Shown here piece by piece: positions 58,031 to 60,900 of a stretch of DNA of 60,900 nucleotides (positions are counted from its first letter, which is position 1; every line of letters starts with the position of its first letter). The notes beneath the pieces were generated by a model. The model saw only the letters and a list, made by a program, of their open reading frames with translations, did not search any database and had not been told where the DNA came from. Both the position numbers and the translations under genes were made by a program. The stretch comes from Bacteroidales bacterium (GTDB lineage: Bacteria; Bacteroidota; Bacteroidia; Bacteroidales; Muribaculaceae). The DNA is taken from positions 1 to 60,900 of the forward strand of contig JAQXIE010000001.1 of assembly GCA_029007645.1 (NCBI GenBank), read 5' to 3'.

Positions 58031-59074
58031 ATGAATCCACTGAAACTGATTCGAAAAAACATACTGGCCCTGGAGCCATATTCCACGGCCCGTGACGAGT
58101 TCACGGGCGGTGATATTTCCGTCTGGGTCGACGCCAACGAGTCGCCCTACGAAAACGGAGTGAACCGATACCCGGATCCACATCAGCATCTTGTCAAAGA
58201 GCGCGTTTCGGAACTTTACGGCATGCCGGTCGAGAATATTTTCATCGGCGGGGCGGGCAGCGACGAGGCCATCGACATAATCTACCGGGTGTTCTGCGAG
58301 CCGCGCATCGACAACGCCATCGCCATCACGCCTTCCTACGGTGTCTACAAGGTTGCGGCCGATATTAACGACGTCGGGTTCCGCGAGGTGCAGCTTGGCG
58401 CTGATTTTCATCTCCCGGTGCTGGATCTGCTCAATGCCGCCGACGCGCATTCCAAGCTGCTCTGGATATGCAGCCCCAACAATCCTACGGGCAATGCATT
58501 CCCGCGCGAACAGATACTCTTTCTGCTCAAGCATTTCGAGAGGATGGTGGTTGTGGACGAGGCATACGCCGATTTCTCCGACAAGGAGTCGATGCTGTCC
58601 GCCATTGCCGATCATCCCAATCTGATAGTGCTGCGCACCTTCTCCAAGGCCTGGGGCATGGCGGGAATGCGCGCCGGAATGGCCTTTGCCGATCCGCGCG
58701 TGATCCGCTATTTCGACCGCGTGAAGTATCCTTATAATATGAGCCGGCTGGTGCAGGAGGAATTGCTGAAGCGCACCGCGTGCGATGTCGCTCCGCAGAT
58801 CACCGAGATCAAGGCTCAGGCAGCCATGATGCTGCGCCGGTTGCCCGCGTTGGAATGCGTGCGTAAGGTCTATCCTTCCGATGCCAATTTTATTCTGGCC
58901 GAGGTGAGCGACGCCGCTGCCGTATATGATTATCTCGTGGCCAACGGAGTGATTGTCCGCAACCGCAGCTCGATGCCGGGATGCGCCAACTGTCTACGCA
59001 TCACGGTAGGGACCCCTGCGGAAAACCGGCGCATCATTGAACTGTTGGAGGCTTATGAATCGGGGAAATTCTAA
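58031..59074 (+). CDS. hisC: histidinol-phosphate aminotransferase
   Basis: PLP enzyme, class I/II fold, 347 aa: WVDANESPYENG at the N-terminus, IFIGGAGSDEAIDIIYRVFC, CSPNNPTGNAF, VVVDEAYADFS (Asp on PLP N1), and the Schiff-base Lys in LRTFSKAWGMAGMRAGMAFA. hisB starts 10 bp downstream. Confidence 0.95.
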   Translation: MNPLKLIRKNILALEPYSTARDEFTGGDISVWVDANESPYENGVNRYPDPHQHLVKERVSELYGMPVENIFIGGAGSDEAIDIIYRVFCEPRIDNAIAITPSYGVYKVAADINDVGFREVQLGADFHLPVLDLLNAADAHSKLLWICSPNNPTGNAFPREQILFLLKHFERMVVVDEAYADFSDKESMLSAIADHPNLIVLRTFSKAWGMAGMRAGMAFADPRVIRYFDRVKYPYNMSRLVQEELLKRTACDVAPQITEIKAQAAMMLRRLPALECVRKVYPSDANFILAEVSDAAAVYDYLVANGVIVRNRSSMPGCANCLRITVGTPAENRRIIELLEAYESGKF

Positions 59075-59084
59075 GAAATTACAG

Positions 59085-60182
59085 ATGAAGAAAGCTATAT
59101 TCATTGACCGAGACGGAACCATCATCCGGGAGCCGGCCGACGAGCAGATCGATTCGTTGGAGAAGCTGGAGTTTGTGCCGGGAGCCATTTCTGCGCTCCG
59201 GTCGCTGACTGGCCGTGGCTACGAACTGGTGCTGGTAAGCAACCAGGACGGTCTGGGCACCTCCTCGTTCCCGGAGGAGACGTTCCATCCGGCGCACAAT
59301 AAGATGCTGTCGGTGCTGGCCGGCGAAGGCGTGGTTTTCGACGCGCAGCATATCGACCGCAGTTTTCCGCACGAGAACCTGCCGACACGCAAGCCGGGGA
59401 CGGGCATGCTCGGCTCATATATGACGGGAGAATATGATTTATCGGCCTCGTTTGTAATAGGCGACCGGCTCACCGACCTGCAGTTGGCTCGCAATCTGGG
59501 CGCGCGGGGTATTCTGCTTGCCGATGCCGCCGGCGCGGAGGCCGAGGACGCGGCATTGGTCAGCGGCGACTGGCATGAGATAGCCCGCTTCATACTTTCG
59601 CAGGGGCGGTCGGCCCATGTGGCGCGCCGCACTTCCGAAACCGACATCGACATCCGCGTTGACCTTGACGGCAACGGAGACTCGGCCATAGATACCGGAC
59701 TGAAATTCTTCGACCATATGTTGTGGCAGCTGCCCCATCATGCGGGCATCTCGCTGTCGGTGACCTGTCGCGGCGATCTCGAGGTCGACCAGCACCATAC
59801 CATGGAGGATGTGGCCATCGCGTTGGGCGAGGCCATTGTCACCGCGTTGGGCGACAAACGGGGAATCGACCGCTACGGATTCGTGCTGCCGATGGACGAG
59901 TCCCGGGCCATGGTGCTGATGGATCTGGGGGGCCGGATCGACTTCCTGTGGAAAGTGCCCTTCACCCGCGAATATGTCGGCGATACGCCCACCGAGATGT
60001 ACAGCCATTTCTTCAAGTCGCTCTGTTGCGCCATGAAGTGCAATCTGCATATCGAGGCCACAGGCGAAAACAACCATCATCTTATCGAAGGAGTGTTCAA
60101 GGCGTTTGCACGCGCGTTGCGGCAGGCCATAAACCGGAATCCCTTCAGTTATGTCTTACCATCATCCAAAGGAGTGTTATGA
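59085..60182 (+). CDS. hisB: bifunctional histidinol-phosphatase/imidazoleglycerol-phosphate dehydratase
   Basis: 365 aa, two fused enzymes. Residues 1-165 are a HAD phosphatase (AIFIDRDGTIIREP with the nucleophile Asp, LVLVSNQDGLGT, PTRKPGTGML, VIGDRLTDLQLARNLG). Residues about 175-365 are the dehydratase (GLKFFDHMLWQLPHHAGISL, DQHHTMEDVAIALGEAI, ATGENNHHLIEGVFKAFARA). The Cys-rich zinc loop of E. coli HisB-N (CxH-CxC before RKP) is replaced by RSFPHENLPTRKP, so zinc binding there is probably lost. Stop overlaps hisH (ATGA). Confidence 0.95.
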   Translation: MKKAIFIDRDGTIIREPADEQIDSLEKLEFVPGAISALRSLTGRGYELVLVSNQDGLGTSSFPEETFHPAHNKMLSVLAGEGVVFDAQHIDRSFPHENLPTRKPGTGMLGSYMTGEYDLSASFVIGDRLTDLQLARNLGARGILLADAAGAEAEDAALVSGDWHEIARFILSQGRSAHVARRTSETDIDIRVDLDGNGDSAIDTGLKFFDHMLWQLPHHAGISLSVTCRGDLEVDQHHTMEDVAIALGEAIVTALGDKRGIDRYGFVLPMDESRAMVLMDLGGRIDFLWKVPFTREYVGDTPTEMYSHFFKSLCCAMKCNLHIEATGENNHHLIEGVFKAFARALRQAINRNPFSYVLPSSKGVL

Positions 60183-60760
60183 TAGCCATCATTGATTACG
60201 GCATGGGCAATATCCGCTCGCTGGGCAACGCATTGACGCGGCTTGGCGCCGAGTGGGTACTTACGGCCGACCCCGATGTGATCCGGAGTGCCGACCGGGT
60301 GATCCTGCCCGGAGTCGGAAATGCGGCCCAGGCAATGGCCAACCTGACCAGACTCGGACTCCCCGGCGTGCTTGTCGATTTGCGCCGGCCGGTGCTGGGC
60401 ATCTGTGTGGGCATGCAGGTGATGTGCCGTCACTCCGACGAGGGCGATGTGGACTGCATCGGTATCTTCGACGCCAAAGTGCGGCGGTTTCCCGATGCGC
60501 CCGGCATCAAAGTCCCCCATATGGGATGGAGCCGCATCAACAACCTTGAAAGCAAACTGTTCAAGGGCATAGATCCCGGCAGCTATGTATATTTCGTGCA
60601 TAGCTACTACGCGCCGCTATGCCCCGACACCATAGCCACGGCGCGGCATCCTGAGATGTTTTCGGCCGCGCTGAAATACGAGAACTTCTACGGCACGCAG
60701 TTCCATCCCGAAAAGAGCGGAGCCGTGGGGGAGGCCATTCTGAAAAATTTCATAGAATGA
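60179..60760 (+). CDS. hisH: imidazole glycerol phosphate synthase, glutaminase subunit
   Basis: 193-aa class I glutamine amidotransferase that feeds ammonia to HisF. MIAIIDYGMGNIRSLGNAL start (ATG at 60179 overlapping hisB by 4 bp), ILPGVGNAAQAMANL, catalytic Cys in LGICVGMQVMC, GVPHMGW-type VPHMGWSRIN, and His/Glu in GTQFHPEKSG. Its partner hisF and hisA are not directly downstream within the window; a structured repeat follows instead. Confidence 0.95.
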   Translation: MIAIIDYGMGNIRSLGNALTRLGAEWVLTADPDVIRSADRVILPGVGNAAQAMANLTRLGLPGVLVDLRRPVLGICVGMQVMCRHSDEGDVDCIGIFDAKVRRFPDAPGIKVPHMGWSRINNLESKLFKGIDPGSYVYFVHSYYAPLCPDTIATARHPEMFSAALKYENFYGTQFHPEKSGAVGEAILKNFIE

Positions 60761-60800
60761 GGGTCTGTTCCTTAAAAAATATTAATGCCAGGGCGGACGA

Positions 60801-60880
60801 TTTTTGATGCAGCTCAGCAAGTTAAGGAGGGCGCGGTGCGGGCACCGTAACCGACGAGACTTGGCTGAGATGCGCAAAAA
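60801..60880. repeat. structured inverted-repeat element, unassigned
   Basis: Left arm 60801-60822 (TTTTTGATGCAGCTCAGCAAGT) is an imperfect inverted copy of 60859-60880, sharing TTTTTG, CTCAGC and AAGT blocks. Inside is a perfect CGGTGC-GG-GCACCG hairpin (60834-60847). It could be a structured RNA leader, a transposon end or a dispersed intergenic repeat. 60761-60900 contains no convincing ORF. Confidence 0.4.
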
Positions 60881-60900
60881 GCGGCCGGACGGTGCAATTT

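Noticed and set aside
60855-60900. TPP riboswitch suggested by GGCTGAGATG
   Set aside because: Only the CTGAGA block is present; the GGGGTGC stem and the ACCTGAT...GGATAATGCC half are missing within the window.
1-60900. CRISPR array, toxin-antitoxin, restriction or phage-defence locus
   Set aside because: No regularly spaced repeat array and no recognisable cas, toxin, restriction or phage gene in the window.

Overview
The window looks like chromosomal DNA of a GC-rich Bacteroidales bacterium, most plausibly Muribaculaceae. The grounds are: repeated Bacteroidota promoters (TTTG, about 20 bp, TAnnTTTG); an RNase H with a viroplasmin-type N-terminus; an orphan hybrid two-component regulator with a sugar-binding-protein sensor; PCMD, DUF4294 and DUF4286 families; an FtsI with a C-terminal PASTA domain; and a large Bacteroidota-type LepB. 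The family-level assignment is inference. MurE carries a DNPR motif and dapB is present, so the peptidoglycan is probably meso-DAP type.

Layout. 1-305: low-GC fragment of a membrane protein gene cut by the window edge. 396-677: tRNA-Pro and tRNA-Leu on the minus strand with promoter and terminator. 750-3257: pyrH, frr and a glycosyltransferase. 3214-9700 (minus): DUF4294-wbqC-lepB-dapB, a PCMD protein, then rnpA-yidD-tatD and a small secreted protein. 9925-29982 (minus): one nearly gapless run, the dcw cell-wall and division cluster (rsmH-ftsL-ftsI-murE-mraY-murD-ftsW-murG-murC-ftsQ-ftsA-ftsZ) followed by an rRNA methylase, a membrane protein, pdxB, rnhA and queG. 30.05-30.63 kb: AT-rich divergent gap with DnaA-box-like sites. 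30.6-35.7 kb (plus): ybeY, mnmG, a perfect parS site, apt, uvrC. The parS site, mnmG and the divergent gene arrangement make 30.2-30.4 kb a candidate replication origin.

35.7-40.9 kb: 23-bp repeats with a gene remnant, a 26-bp hairpin terminator, a secreted C1 peptidase divergent from rnr, SRP RNA plus tRNA-Thr, a DUF4286 protein and ruvC. 40.9-45.1 kb is the most accessory part: the orphan hybrid regulator, a probable unrecorded 34-aa peptide gene, and a frameshifted HUH (RAYT/IS200-like) transposase beside short REP-like repeats. 45.1-55.6 kb: comM, a thioredoxin-fold lipoprotein lacking its cysteines, a GDP-mannose pyrophosphorylase, a Na/Pi transporter, a GT4 glycosyltransferase, gyrB, fabF and acpP. 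55.8-60.76 kb: histidine operon hisG-D-C-B-H. The last 140 bp hold an imperfect inverted repeat with an internal hairpin where hisA/hisF might be expected.

Most genes are housekeeping. No defence system, CRISPR array or complete prophage is visible. The least explained signals are the terminal structured element, the RAYT/REP region, the 34-aa peptide gene and the parS/origin neighbourhood.
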